From assembly GCA_000727475.1 (NCBI GenBank), contig KL647329.1, positions 515,105 through 579,104 of the forward strand: a stretch of 64,000 bases of DNA. The letters run 5' to 3'. The notes under the pieces are model-generated. The model was not told the DNA's origin, ran no database searches, and was given only the letters and a program-made list of their open reading frames with translations. The DNA comes from Sarcocystis neurona (taxonomy: Eukaryota > Apicomplexa > Conoidasida > Eucoccidiorida > Sarcocystidae). This document shows positions 36,801-48,451 of the stretch, piece after piece (position 1 is the first letter of the stretch; every line of letters starts with the position of its first letter). The translations under genes were made by a program, and so were the position numbers.

Positions 36801-37479
36801 TAGAGAGAGCCTTGCCGAGCATGCAACCTACCGAGCGTCACTGATCACTACACATGCACGGGTGTGCTTCGATACAGGCGCAGATGGAATATCGACATTT
36901 CATCGTCAGATCCAAGAAGGGCACGTACCTTTGCTCAGACACACGTAAGTATACCAAATACAGTCATATATATATCCGCTCGATCACAGCCGCGAGGCAC
37001 TCGTGGAATTTTCCAGCTAATGGGGTTTGAACGCTTTGCCTCTTTTGAATGTTACGGCACTGTGAAGAAAGTTCTGTGAATTCTAAAGGAGGTTATATCT
37101 TTAACCACAAGGGCAAAGAGCTCTAACAAATTACGTCTTCAGAGAGTAGACTGAAAATGACAAATAAACTCTCAAGTACCGATCATTCTCGTAGTAGGGG
37201 GTTCATTCTGATGCAACCGCGATAGGACGTACTAAACAGGCATGACGCTCTCGTATACTAGTGCAGAGAAAAGTAGCACAGGAAAGACACCTCGGTAAGT
37301 CAAGCCTGATGTCGACAAAATATGCGTATATTCCGTTTGATGTCAAAGGGGATATACAAGCAGCGTAAGAAAACCCGTGGTTGTACGGCGTATATGAGTG
37401 TATCCATTTAGTTCTTCATATACGAATATATATTTGTGTATCTATGTATCTCCTTAGTCTCAGAGAACTCCAATAACAC

Positions 37480-39532
37480 TCACTCACTTACCAGAATCAA
37501 GAGGGACAATCTGATGCACAGGGAAATGTGGCGGAACTAAGGGAGGTACGCAGTAGACTCTTGACCAACATCAAGTGCGTCGTGGTAGAACCGGAGAGAA
37601 ACTTACGTTATTTGTGTGACGGCGCACAGATGCACGCATGGCACAGCCTTCTAGATATATAGATACATATAGATAGACAGATACATATACATAGGTATGG
37701 ATAGATGTACAGAGATGAATGAAGTTTACGGGTGTATGCAGTAGAAGTCTGCAGAACGCACATTGATTTCTCTATCAACCCTTGATGAGATGACCTCCAG
37801 ACGGTGAGGAGACAAGCAAATAGATTACAATCCTCGCAGTGATCGTGGCTAGTACATCACAATAGCAGGTTGTCAGTGGGTCACTATCTGCTTGCAGGAC
37901 ACAATTATGTGAGGAATATATTGCCGACAAACCTCCATGCGCGCCAGGTCGTCATACTGGCGACGTGCTTCCTCTTTAAAGGAGCTGAGAGCATCCGCTG
38001 TTTCTTGGATGGCACACTCCAGCTGGATGTGGTTTGTGTAACTCTGCGTCCCTGAAACACAGAATCCTCCACGCAGTCGAAATCATGAAGAGGGTGAATC
38101 ACGCAAAAACGAGCGATCTCAACACGGTAATACACCGTCAACGCCTTTCTTCAAAGCTGTGTCAGACCTGACTACGTCGCAGGCAGTTTTTGTGCGATTC
38201 AACCTCACTACGGATACTGAATCTTCTCGGAACTGCTCAGGCGCACATGCCCACGGGCACTTGCTTTAGTGGGTTAGTGGGAGAGGTTTAAACAGAGATA
38301 TTCTGCTTTCTAATTGAATTTGATGGACGCACTTTCTGACCGTGCCTTTGCAAGTGAGATTTGCCTCTTCACTACTCCTTCAGATGTATTGAATGACCTA
38401 AGAGACCGACTAAAGTTGCGGTTGAAGTCACGTAACGGCACGCAGGCACAGGGCTACGACGAACATGACGTTACTGCAAGCGCGTGCAGCGGCAGCAACA
38501 TCAGCGGCAGGAGAGACAGAAGTGACACATACAGCAGCAACGGGGATCCTTACGGCGGATAGTGGCATTGACGACCTGGTGACCCAGGGATGAGCCTTAA
38601 TACGATCAAAAGTTTTAGCCGCGTCTCTGGATGTCCACTGAGAAAGGATTTTTCTGTTTTGTTCTGACATGTAGGTGTACATAAAATGTCGCGTGATAGG
38701 AAACTGCTTACTGAGGAAGAAAATAGAGCTGCGTAGGCGGTCGACCGAGCTCCATAACGCGTCCTTCCACTGTCAGGCGTATACCGCAGGAAAAAAAAGT
38801 GTCGCAGCTACTGGCGTCGAAGGTGAAAGAAGGTGTGATGCATTAGCCAATAGAGAAGAAAGAAAGTCACTAGAACGTCAGAGGCAAGCGAAGTGTGCCA
38901 GTTTACGCAGGAGGAGTTGACGTTAACGCCAGGAAGGACGAATGAAAGAGTAAAATGTAGGAAAGCGTGAATATCTAAACAGACGCACCCCCTGAAAATG
39001 ACAACGTTGAGGAGGCAGAGAAAGAACTGGTCACAGCAGTAAATTGTCGAACGGGCATTCCCACTACCAACATTACCTATAATGATATTACCAGCAGCTC
39101 TGTTCCTTTCCGTGCCACCCGCTTCAACATGCACTTTCGTTCTACCGATACGGTAGACTTCTGGGTGTGTCTGTATGTACACAGAGGAACCCAGGTTTTT
39201 GACGTTGGTCCTATCGCACAGCTGTCGTTTATTTGTGCTGCGTTGTTGCCTCGTGCGTTGTTCTCCGGCCTCTTGCAACACGTCCGCAGTGCGTCTATAC
39301 ACACTGAGATACCAGAAGTCATACTTGTGCGCGGCTGTGTGCGGGTGCGTGCGTGTGGGTGCCACATACTGCACACGTAGAGGCATATGTACGTCACGAC
39401 GGAGCTAGCATACGTGATTGGCACTGCGTCGCGGTGCTGGAAAAGGCGGACTTCTCCACCGTCATCAGGCCTACTGCGTACTTTCCGGTAATCCAATAGG
39501 GTGAAGCGACTACCCCTTTGCAGCGAGAATAA
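37480..39532 (-). CDS. Minus-strand exons upstream of the CCDC148-like gene
   Basis: Clear coding segments are 39532 to about 39420 (FSLQRGSRFTLLDYRKV), 38769-38554 (72 codons, WKDALWSSVDRLRSSIFFLS through WTSRDAAKTFDRI, donor GCC|GTAAGG), 38043-37933 (QLECAIQETADALSSFKEEA, donor GAG|GTTTGT) and about 37555-37488 (donor TCTG|GTAAGT). The second and third are phase-compatible. They are amphipathic and charged, suggesting coiled coil. They may be the N-terminal part of the CCDC148-like gene, since the last exon's phase-1 end fits an acceptor just before 36796, or a separate gene. No family was recognised. Confidence 0.45.
38314..38562 (+). CDS. Competing plus-strand open frame
   Basis: An 82-codon plus frame, protein-like after the acceptor TCCTTCAG at about 38382 and rich in Asp, Arg, Ser and Gly, ends at TAG near 38562. 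It only just overlaps the minus exon 38769-38554. It could be the last exon of an unassigned plus-strand gene or a chance frame. Confidence 0.2.
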   Translation: MNLMDALSDRAFASEICLFTTPSDVLNDLRDRLKLRLKSRNGTQAQGYDEHDVTASACSGSNISGRRDRSDTYSSNGDPYGG

Positions 39533-40555
39533 CTGGATCGAAGACAACAGGCAGAGAACATTGTTTCCACGGTATTCTTGCGTTTGGGGAGAGGAACTTC
39601 AATGGTGGTGCTAGTACTGCAGGTGCCATTTTTTTCAGTGCTGACACTGTTGTCAGTATTGCAATTCTACCACACAGCTGTTAGCACGCTGTAGGGCAGC
39701 TGATAACGGGGTTTGTCACACGTTTGTGTAACTGTGTTCACGTCGCTTCAGCTGAATCTAAGCCACGACTGAAAATGGCTTCGCAGTCAGTGCTCTTTTC
39801 CTCGGGCGCTCCTAAAGACGGCAGATGTCTCGCGTCGTGTGCTTGTGAACAGAAACCGAAGACGTTTAATTACTTTTTACGTATCTGTACTGCACAGAGG
39901 TGACCAGAGCGCTCAAGTGTGCCTGTGTGTGTATCACGCATTCTGCACGTTGACGTGTGCATGTTTCCACGCGCTTGTCTTGAGGTAAGCAGACCCGATA
40001 GTATTGAAGAAGTGCGACGCAGCGACAAGGTACGACGTTAGACATTACTGTGTTCCTACTACGCACAGCATGGCACGTACAAGCGTGAAAGCATGTGCAC
40101 ATGTATGTACACGAATATGCATAGATACACACGTTGTGAGCCAGGGACTTCCTGCACACACACTTGCATGCCCTAATCCTACCAACGTAGCAGTATACTG
40201 ATAGGACGTGCAGACGGCTAGCTCTACTTGTGTACAGAGAAAGCTAGAGCACCTTATGTATAAATCCTGAGGCACCCATTTTCCTGTATGGAGAGAGTGA
40301 GATATATATACATATATGTGTATGCAGATCTAGTCCTAACAGAGAGCCACGCTCAGAAAACCTAAGCGAACACATATGTATGCACTTAAGTCTGAATGAA
40401 GGCGTACGCGAGCTTTAGTTCTGCGAACACTCGCAAAAGTGCGTGTCGAACTGCTGTGTGGCGCCTAACAGTCTGTACAGCTTACTTGCCATCGGGCAAC
40501 TCTGACTTTTCCAAGTGCCTTCTCCGCGTCTCGACTTGCCGTGGTGGTCCTGCAG

Positions 40556-40772
40556 CTCACACTTGCCAAGTTTAACCGGTCAACTAAACCGCAGTGGTAC
40601 TGGCAGGTTAAAGGTGCGGGCGTAGCTCTGCTACACACTTCACATATCCCGATATGCGGTTGCTCATTTAGAGAGTATCCACCTCAGCAGTGGAGAGTGG
40701 CTGAACTCAACGTGGAACGACTACGGACCGCTGAAATGACCGTAGCCACTATAGACGCCAAACCTTCGAGCG
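40556..40772 (+). CDS. Isolated candidate exon, unrecognised
   Basis: A frame of 72 codons lies between an acceptor CCTGCAG and a donor at AGCG|GTGCAT (phase 0 in, 1 out). It has balanced composition with Trp-Tyr-Trp and several Cys (PQWYWQVKGAG, IPICGCSFREY). It looks like a real exon by composition, but no partner exon was found nearby and no domain is recognised. Confidence 0.35.
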
Positions 40773-41342
40773 GTGCATGTTGGTGTTACGGTGACAAACA
40801 AGTTCATACCCTGTGAACCTTTCCAGCGTCAGCGGTTTGAAAAGACGTTCGTATTTTCACTGCTGGGTGTCGAATGGGCAGGCAGCACACAGCAGCTCTC
40901 TAGCAAACAGGCCATAAACAGTTTGTCTGCTTGCCCTTGTGCAACGCGGTGGGCAGGTGCCTAGCATAGCCTTTTTTGTGTTTGCCGTGCACGCTGTCAA
41001 AATCGGCGAGCTTGCATCTCGTAGCGAGTAGCGCGCACCCCAGCTCACTCAGTAAGACACACGTGTGTGCCTCATCCTTCCAGAGGTTCCGTTCATGCAC
41101 GGAGGAGCACAGCACTGTTTTTTCGTAGTCGTGGTTCGCCAGTCTCTGCCCTCGCCGCTAAAACGGAACGCACGTGCGGAAAAGTGCTTGGCAAAAGATG
41201 CATAACTTTCTGCTCCTGCGAGCACTAACAGCCACGAATGACCGCGTAAGAGAGTCCCTCTATGCGTAAAAGTTGACATCCGTGTTATGTGAATAGACAG
41301 CTATCATGGGTAAATGCTGCTGGTGGCAATTCAGCCGTCGCC

Positions 41343-43097
41343 TCACTCCAGGTGCAGCCTCTGTCGCTCCTCTAGCCACGTGTGCTTGGCCAGCGCAGGC
41401 GAATTCACTTGTTTCGCTGGCTTCCCGCTGGACTGCAAACTGTCTGACGTGTTCTGCACCGCGTGGGCTATTTCTTGTGCTGACGAACGTGTTGCTCCAA
41501 GACTGTGCTCCTCCGGTACAAAATCTTTGTCGTCCACACAGATTTGTTCGTAAGAACCGGTTCTCATCAAGTCTGGAGCTGTTTGCTGCGTTTCTTTCGG
41601 TCGCTCTTCTACTTCTCCCTGCTCCGCATTTGCAGCAGCTGTTGGGACGACTGGAACAGCGCCTTCCCAGTTGCTTTTCTTGTTGTCACCGTGGCTGCCA
41701 GGTACCTGTGCTTTTGCGAGATCCTCTTCTATCACTATTGCACGTGAGGCACACGGGTTTGTTATTTCCGCTAACTTGGAAGGATCTTGAGGGTGTACCT
41801 CAGTCGGCGTATAATTTAAGTTGCTGTCGGTCCACCCAGCCACTGACTGGTGTTGTGAAGAGAGATGGTGCGCAGTGTAAATAGCAGGGGCGGTTGTCTC
41901 AGTTGGTGTGTTCTCATATTGCTGCTTCTCCTGTGGTTGCTGCGTTTGTTGTGGTTGCACCACCGGCTCTGCTTTGTAGCAAACGGGGTCGCCCCTCACG
42001 CAGTTTTGTTTGCCAAATATGTCAGCAGGTGTGTGACAAGAATCATCTGCACAACACAGTTGCGTTGGTGGGCACCTGTCACCGACTTCCGTATGTTGTC
42101 CCGGAGCTGTCTGAGCGCGGTACAGTGAATTAGTATATTGGCCTGCCTTGGCGAGCGCCGCCTGAATTAGTCGCTTCTCCCGCTCTTGCAGATTTTGCGC
42201 ATATGTGCGCGCTACGAAGCCTGCGGGGACTCGCCGGGGAGAGGGGCTTCTTTCGTCTTCCCTGTGGAAAGTTAAGTGACACACGTATGCACGAGCAGAA
42301 TCAGTTGCTTCCTCGGAGAAAGCAGCACTGATTCTTGGGGGGAACGGCTTTTTCCTCTGCTCAGGCCTGGCGCTACTATTGTGGTATGCTGTTGAAGATG
42401 CTGCTGCCGTAAGGTTCTGTGTACAGTTCGAAGTGGCGCCAGGTAGTGTTTTTTTCCAGTCGTCCTCAGTGATATCTGGTGATTCTTTGCGTGCACTTCG
42501 CTCCTGCTGATCCTGGTGTGCGCGCGGTAGCTCCTCAACAGGCTGCTCGACTTGCAGCGACAGATGCTGAGTGATCTGTTGCGGGCCCCATTCGACGTGC
42601 TTGTGGTGCTCAGGCTGCTGGTGCTGGACCTGTTCCTGCTGCCAGTCGTACTTCTGCTGCTGGCTCATATGGGCGCCGCGCGCTTTTTCCTGATGTGTCT
42701 GATGATGTGTCTTTATCAGCTGGCTCGTATACGCTTTGGCAACATCCTCAGCTCCACGTTGGGCCAAGCAGTGAGAGCAATTCCATCCTGCCATTGCTGC
42801 GACCTCTGCATCTTCAGGACGGCTGCTGGCAAGGGAGGACGCGACAAAATTGTGCGTGTGAACTGCACGTGAGAATGGAACACTTACTTGATCAGGTTTA
42901 ACATAAGGAAGGCCTGGCCTTCCAGTGAACGTGCGAATTTCCACAGCTGCTGGGCCACGGAGAAAGGTGTCCTCAGAATCAAGGACTGATATTGTATTGC
43001 GTATGTGTCTCACCGACCCAAATGGTACGTGAGACGAGCGACCCTTTGCCATCTCGCCAGCAGCGTGGTCGATTGTCAAAATAGAAGCCTCTTTCAT
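41343..43097 (-). CDS. Unrecognised Gln/His-rich protein
   Basis: A single open frame of 584 codons starts at an ATG (43097), or is the last exon of a longer gene: an acceptor-like CATATAAAG four codons upstream keeps the frame open. The N-terminal 70 residues are well-mixed sequence. About 110-230 are Gln/His/Glu-rich with many QQ pairs, and the rest is hydrophilic with scattered Cys, including a WNCSHC pair near residue 105 and a Cys cluster (QLCCADDSC) near 370. There is no signal peptide or membrane helix, so it is probably intracellular. Low complexity here lacks long homopolymers, unlike the CSN5-like insert. No domain or family was recognised. Confidence 0.65.
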   Translation of the reverse strand: MKEASILTIDHAAGEMAKGRSSHVPFGSVRHIRNTISVLDSEDTFLRGPAAVEIRTFTGRPGLPYVKPDQVSVPFSRAVHTHNFVASSLASSRPEDAEVAAMAGWNCSHCLAQRGAEDVAKAYTSQLIKTHHQTHQEKARGAHMSQQQKYDWQQEQVQHQQPEHHKHVEWGPQQITQHLSLQVEQPVEELPRAHQDQQERSARKESPDITEDDWKKTLPGATSNCTQNLTAAASSTAYHNSSARPEQRKKPFPPRISAAFSEEATDSARAYVCHLTFHREDERSPSPRRVPAGFVARTYAQNLQEREKRLIQAALAKAGQYTNSLYRAQTAPGQHTEVGDRCPPTQLCCADDSCHTPADIFGKQNCVRGDPVCYKAEPVVQPQQTQQPQEKQQYENTPTETTAPAIYTAHHLSSQHQSVAGWTDSNLNYTPTEVHPQDPSKLAEITNPCASRAIVIEEDLAKAQVPGSHGDNKKSNWEGAVPVVPTAAANAEQGEVEERPKETQQTAPDLMRTGSYEQICVDDKDFVPEEHSLGATRSSAQEIAHAVQNTSDSLQSSGKPAKQVNSPALAKHTWLEERQRLHLE

Positions 43098-43418
43098 GGA
43101 GAAGGGGTGCTTTATATGAGCAATGTTAGACAGTCCACGTGAGGCCGTGTGGCTCTACGTACGTATCCACATGATACGAGTTTGCCTGTGTAATGACATT
43201 CGTGTACAGACTTGGAAAATGTGGACAGGAGGCGACACAGTCTGATGCAGGTGATGACATGTACACAAATATACGGGAAAATGCTGGAACACTAGCCGCC
43301 CGCCAGCCACGCTCTGTCTGCAGTGTCTTTCTACTGCAGAGAAAGTCGATTCTATTCTCAACAGTATAAGGGCAGAAAATTCTGCACTTCTGTGACTGTG
43401 TAATAAAATAGTGTACGT

Positions 43419-43778
43419 TTAAGCGCGCGGCACAATCGTGCGGTCTCTAATGTTCGACACCTCTGTTTGCCCTTCACTGGGCATTTTGAGCGTGAAGATG
43501 TGCCGCAAAATGGATGCGTGAGAAAGCGCTTTCCACTCAGATGGAGGACCCCTCATATTCCGGATGGTGTACCTTTGTATGTCTGCAGCTATTTGTGCGT
43601 CAGAAATCCTAGATACATCCTGAAAATAAGACACGTGTCGCATATAGGAATTCAACCTCTGAGAGCCAGGCACGCCGCGTGCAGTTGGGCTGAGTTCACT
43701 GTTGATATTTCGGCTCTTTTTTACTATAATCGGGGATCGTTTCCCGGTTGCCGCCGTGTCCCGTTCGCTCCAGCACAA
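43419..43778 (-). CDS. Probable 5' exon of the Gln-rich gene
   Basis: A frame of about 118 codons with natural composition (RLNSYMRHVSYFQDVSRIS, PPSEWKALSHASILRHIFTL). The upstream boundary is unclear because there is no ATG in frame. The lower end may be a donor at GAG|GTGTCG near 43461, which is phase 0 and would fit the acceptor just before 43097, joining both into one protein. Otherwise it ends at the stop at 43419. Confidence 0.45.
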   Translation of the reverse strand: MCWSERDTAATGKRSPIIVKKSRNINSELSPTARGVPGSQRLNSYMRHVSYFQDVSRISDAQIAADIQRYTIRNMRGPPSEWKALSHASILRHIFTLKMPSEGQTEVSNIRDRTIVPRA

Positions 43779-43805
43779 TGTTGCACATCTGCGGCCGTCT
43801 CCCGC

Positions 43806-44396
43806 TTAGTTTAAACTGCTCTTGATGAAGCGACAGAGACAGACGTGAGTAAGAGCGCCTCCAGGTACTGTCGGAAACATCCTGCACGATGCTAAGAAGC
43901 ATGCACTTTCACAGCCAGACGCGAACAGACAAGTCGACTGCCCCGTAGTTCCACTGGTGTCGAGGCAATTTCGTAGCACATATTGCGTGAGGAGACACCA
44001 CAGTACGCGCTGACCATGCATAGACGTTCGGAGCTGTTGGGCTGCTGCGGAGGCCATATTCTGTGACTTGAACAACACTGCACACCAGCGGAGTAGTAGT
44101 GCCCTTTCGACCTGCCCCACACGCCCCACACCTACAGCGAGGACAATTTTTTTAGCTGGAGTGAAGACGCCAGTGAGAGAAGAAGAAAAGAATCGACTAT
44201 GGTGCGGAATCCCTTCGGCGTTAAGAAAGCTGTGCATCGTGAAGGCTTCTGACAGACCCGATGAACATAATACCTGTAGTCGTTTCAGTTGGCTTGTATC
44301 AGGGGAACAAAAGGTAGCATAGACACGAAACCGAATCGAGGAAAAAGAAAAAGAAAGGAAAGCCGTGTCATTTGGTCGTCTGTCGCATGCGAGCAT
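43806..44396 (-). CDS. Candidate open frame, unrecognised
   Basis: A 196-codon frame, overlapped by a second open minus frame (43892-44131), so the correct reading is unclear. It is Ser/Cys/Leu-rich. It may contribute the first exons of the gene below it (41.3-43.8 kb). Confidence 0.2.
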   Translation of the reverse strand: MLACDRRPNDTAFLSFSFSSIRFRVYATFCSPDTSQLKRLQVLCSSGLSEAFTMHSFLNAEGIPHHSRFFSSSLTGVFTPAKKIVLAVGVGRVGQVERALLLRWCAVLFKSQNMASAAAQQLRTSMHGQRVLWCLLTQYVLRNCLDTSGTTGQSTCLFASGCESACFLASCRMFPTVPGGALTHVCLCRFIKSSLN

Positions 44397-44503
44397 TCAC
44401 CTTGGCTGGGACTCTGTACACGTTAGTCTTGTCTTCATTCGTATCTATATTCATACACGAATATGCTGCAGTGTTTTCTATCAGGAGCAGCGGTAGTCGC
44501 CGT

Positions 44504-44535
44504 ATCTATTAGGTAGCATTAGCTACCTAATAGAT
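44504..44535. other. Perfect 14-bp inverted repeat, 4-base loop
   Basis: ATCTATTAGGTAGC (44504-44517), ATTA, then its exact complement GCTACCTAATAGAT (44522-44535). There is no T-run after it and no visible gene end within 100 bp, so neither a terminator nor an RNA gene is claimed. Confidence 0.9.
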
Positions 44536-44539
44536 GAAT

Positions 44540-46230
44540 TCCAGCGCCGACAGAGCTCACGCGTGAGCAGGATTGCAAAGAAACTGTGACTGACAAAACC
44601 AATTTGCACGCACCTCTGTTCACGCCTACACTTGAGCGGCAATCCGGGGTATATACTCGAGATGTCTATGCGCACACTGATACGTGCTTTAGAGCGGACA
44701 ACCGACCGGTCGGCTGTCCGTCCCCCGCCATGCACGGTTGTGATACGTACGTCATCAATTCGTCGCCCCCGAAACGTTTAAGTGGATATACATGTGTGGG
44801 AAGATGCAGCTGAAGCTGTCGAGGAGACGTGTGCGCCGCAGGAAGTGGGGGCTGCTGGACTCTCTATGTCTCAGCTCTGCATACGTTGACATTCTCCGCG
44901 CGTCGAGTACACCGCCGCAGGCATCCTACAGATGCGCTTAAAGCTGCACAGGCAAGGAAAATCCAACAGTGCATCCTTATGTAGGTAGTACGTATTACTG
45001 TGGCCAGCTGCTCGGACAACGAAGGTGACTGCGGTGGCACGACCAGCCTTAGTGCCCCAACATGCTAGCAGAATTATGTTGTCTCCTCAGTTACAGTGAA
45101 CAGTAACGTAAAGGCCTACACGCCAGCGTGTGGACAAGTGTATTTAGCCCGAATCTGCAGGAATGCATAGCAGCCCGAAGAAGCACCGACACACGACACA
45201 GGGGGGGTGAAACTCGTCGCACAGCACCCGCAACGACTTCGCAGATTTCACTTCTGCTTTTCTGGGTCAGGCATCTTTGAAAATGACCGTCTCCCCTGCA
45301 GCCTCGCTGGCTTCCAGAAAGAGTAGAGAGCTCCTTTTCTTGTTAGATCAATGACTGTTGCCTATTCTCACGTGCAAGCGAACGTGTGTCACATAAGAGC
45401 AGAAAAAAGTTGAGAAAAGGCTTGTGACTTTCACCTCTACACTGCATACACGGACGCGGGCTTGGAAAGCGTGTCCTTAGAGGCACGTCTACGTCAGGTT
45501 GTATAAACCGCGTGCACGTTTACGGACCTTTTCTTCCCCATACGGCACGTCGACGTACGTGTTCACCGCTCAGTCCACGCATGCGTGTGAAGGTGTTAAG
45601 CGTACGCGTAGGCGTGAGTGATTCGTGCGAATGCACGTATGCAGTTGCTCCCTCATCCTCAGAAGCCGTCACAGTGTACTGAGCAAAATTAACAGATATT
45701 ACAACGTTGATCACTGACAAATTGTTCGACAGTAACAAGAAATAAACACAAAGGATCACCTTCAAATACTTTATCACAGGTATGACCAGGGACACGGTTG
45801 GGATACCCGTTTGCTGGAATGTGCAATTGTCCTCTAAAGTACGCTCTCGTATGCAAGAAACACCGGACTACGTAGGTAGTCAGCGTCGTATCGATCGTAT
45901 CTTTGCGTGTGAGGGCCTGCAGCATGGCGTCTATTGCGCTGCGGGCCTCAAGAGAGCAGAGGCTTTGCCTTGCGTGCAGTCCCCTTCTCCGAGCTGTGCG
46001 TGGAACCAGCGTCAGCCCGACGAATTTGTTACGCGTTCTATACTGCGCGCTGCGTCCGCGTTCTTTGTACGTACACCTGCGTCATCTCTATGATGAATTC
46101 ATCCCTTGACAACACTAGTTTCACCAGCAGGGGACTGCGACACGATCTGCATATGCTACAGCCTCTACCCGGACACGCCAAAACTAGCGCTCACTAACAG
46201 GCTCTGCAGTTCGGAGGCTGCAGGAGCTGG
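44540..46230. other. Stretch without a supported gene
   Basis: Mostly unique sequence. The only frame worth noting is a 61-codon plus ORF from the ATG at 45924 to 46109, Arg/Leu-rich and mitochondrial-presequence-like, but with no homology I can name. Nothing else coding is convincing. Confidence 0.4.
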
Positions 46231-46288
46231 CCCATCATGACGCCTGTCGCTATGTTACTCCTGTTCTCTCGGGTGACGATGCAGTGGA

Positions 46289-47032
46289 CTAAGCTGCTGC
46301 TGCTGCTGGTGGTCGTGCAGCTGCTGCTGTTACTGACGACGGAAGCTGCATCCCTGCCTGCTTCCCATCATCAAGACTCTGCTTCTTGGAAGTTGCTGGT
46401 GTTTCCTGAAACCCCGCTGCCATTGTTTTACTTCTTGGGTTTGCAGATAGGCCCCCACATCCCACCGCGTTCATTTGTTGGGGCAGAACGCTTCCGCCTG
46501 GATCACATGCACTCGCTACAGGATGCCGCTCGGTTCTCCGAAACGGTTTGCTTGTATTGCTATCAGCCTCTGCTGTCTGTGGCAGCCACTATCTTGTGTG
46601 TGCTTGCTGTTTTTGCTTATTGTCCTTTCCCCGCTGCCCGACGACGGTCCTCCGGCGCCATAGTGGTACTGCTGTTGGTGTTTCTGCTGCCACAATTGTC
46701 TCTTCTGCTTCGGTTGTGCTGCACTGCTCCTGTTTACTCCGCACTTGGTGCTATTGCTTCACTCGCTGCCTCTGCTACACATGCTCGTGCTCTGTCTCCT
46801 GCCGGTGACCCACCTCCAAAAAATGCAGTGTGTGTGTTGCAAGTGCTCTTCCTGCAGCAGTTGCTTCATCTGGTGTTGCTGTCTTTTCGGTCCCATTTGT
46901 CCTTCCCTCATCATGTTCCAAAGTCTCCAACTGCTCCGGCTGTGCGTGCAAGGCCGGGAGGCACCACTCCGTGGGGAACAAACAGACCACTGTGCTAAAT
47001 ATAAGCGCAGCAATCACCACCATGTGAGGCAA
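46289..47032 (-). CDS. Small secreted Ala/Gln-rich protein
   Basis: Exon 47032-46814 starts at ATG with MPHMVVIAALIFSTVVCLF, a good signal peptide followed by a Glu/Thr/Ala-rich region, and ends at GAG|GTGGGT in phase 0. A terminal exon 46405-46289 starts in phase 0 after GGGTTTCAG and reads TPATSKKQSLDDGKQAG into Ala runs and a stop. CAG-rich open frames in between (about 46700-46560) may hold one or two further exons, but their edges are unclear. Signal peptide plus Ala/Glu-rich body resembles small secreted coccidian antigens; no SAG-type Cys pattern is visible, so no family is assigned. The plus-strand Leu-rich frame across the same DNA is a shadow of the triplets. Confidence 0.5.
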
Positions 47033-48451
47033 CTGCTACTGTGTGTAAGAAGGCGAGATCTGAACACACTGTATATCACAATATGCAATCACACAATGCA
47101 TACCACAATATGCAGTCCAGTCCTCGTACACAGCTAATAAAGCAGGTGCACATGCGTTACATCCAACATTTCTCCCATGAAAACTATTCATTTCTGTAAG
47201 ACCTCTGTGAACCATGGTAAGTTCTAGTCAACAAATAGTAGCATAAAGGAACTGTCAGATCACTCGCCCAACGGTTTAGCAGGCGACAGCCAGTGACGAG
47301 CTCAAGTGGCAATGCAGCGTAGCGAGTGTGGCCGCGCAGAATATCGAGAAGCTTTCACTGCGATGTATCGCACAGGACAACGTTCATGTACTCCGAGAAG
47401 ATATACAACGCACGACGTCTACGCTAGCCAATAATTGTCCACGTGTCTCGTGTCTATGCATCCGCACACGCATATTGAACATTTTCCCACACAGTGCCAA
47501 ATATGTAGCAGCGGAGAGTAAGTGTCGTATGCGTATGTTTCAATAGCGGTTGACGCAGCGTCGCCTGCAGCAGCTCGAAACGGTAAGGAGAAGCATTCGC
47601 TCACTTCTGATCTGCAGACGCATAGAGGAGGTGTCTTGTTGCTTTCTACTCTACGCGGCTGCAAGCTGTTCCGAAAAGTGGCTTAGCACGACGACGTGCT
47701 CACTGCGATACATGCTATCACGTCTCGTCATGGGGACGTGTGACAGAACCTGTGGAGCGCAGGCGGAATCCTGCCCCCAATGCACGCAATTTTGCGCACA
47801 GGTATCGTGGGTGCGGTCGCTGCTTCAAACGTGGTACTGCGTCAGTGTTTCTGCAAGTCTCACGGGCTGCTGTTCAACTGCCACCACACGCCTGCTGTGT
47901 CAGTTGCTAGTGGGACCCGCACCACACGCCACGTTAGTCGTGTTCTGCAAACACACTAACAGGGGCAGCAGCAGCACAAGCAGGAGCAGCAGCAGCTCCA
48001 GGACCAACAACTGGGGAGCACAGTTGTAATGCGGGGACACAGGAAACGGAGGTGTCCGTAGCAGGAGTAATGCAAAGAGTAACCGCCAAGAGGGGGTGCA
48101 TCGTGTACTTAAGAAGAACTGTTGAGTGATTACACAAAGAAGAGAATTCCTCCCCTTCTCTGCAGCAGCACAGGGCCTTCCCTCTTTGTAACCGTACGAC
48201 AAAGTGCCTCTGCCGATACTGTGATGCCCTCCAGCACCACACTGGCAGAAACACGCCAGGCGCTGATTATTAGGGCAGCAGGCACAATAGTGAGAAGGGT
48301 GGAGCAGCGGTAGCAATTGAGAATGCGCACCAAGTCCAGCAACCTTAGCGGCAGTCACCAACAATCTCCGAACAGACACTTTTTTGCCCTACGATCTAGC
48401 AGTGCGCCTGTGCTATTTGGTGTTTCAGCTGCAGTTACTGTTGCCGTCGCC

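Noticed and set aside
46237..46998. 253-codon Leu-rich plus frame resembling a multi-membrane protein
   Set aside because: The Leu runs are CTG repeats read antisense to CAG. The minus strand has a proper signal-peptide exon, donor, acceptor and terminal exon.
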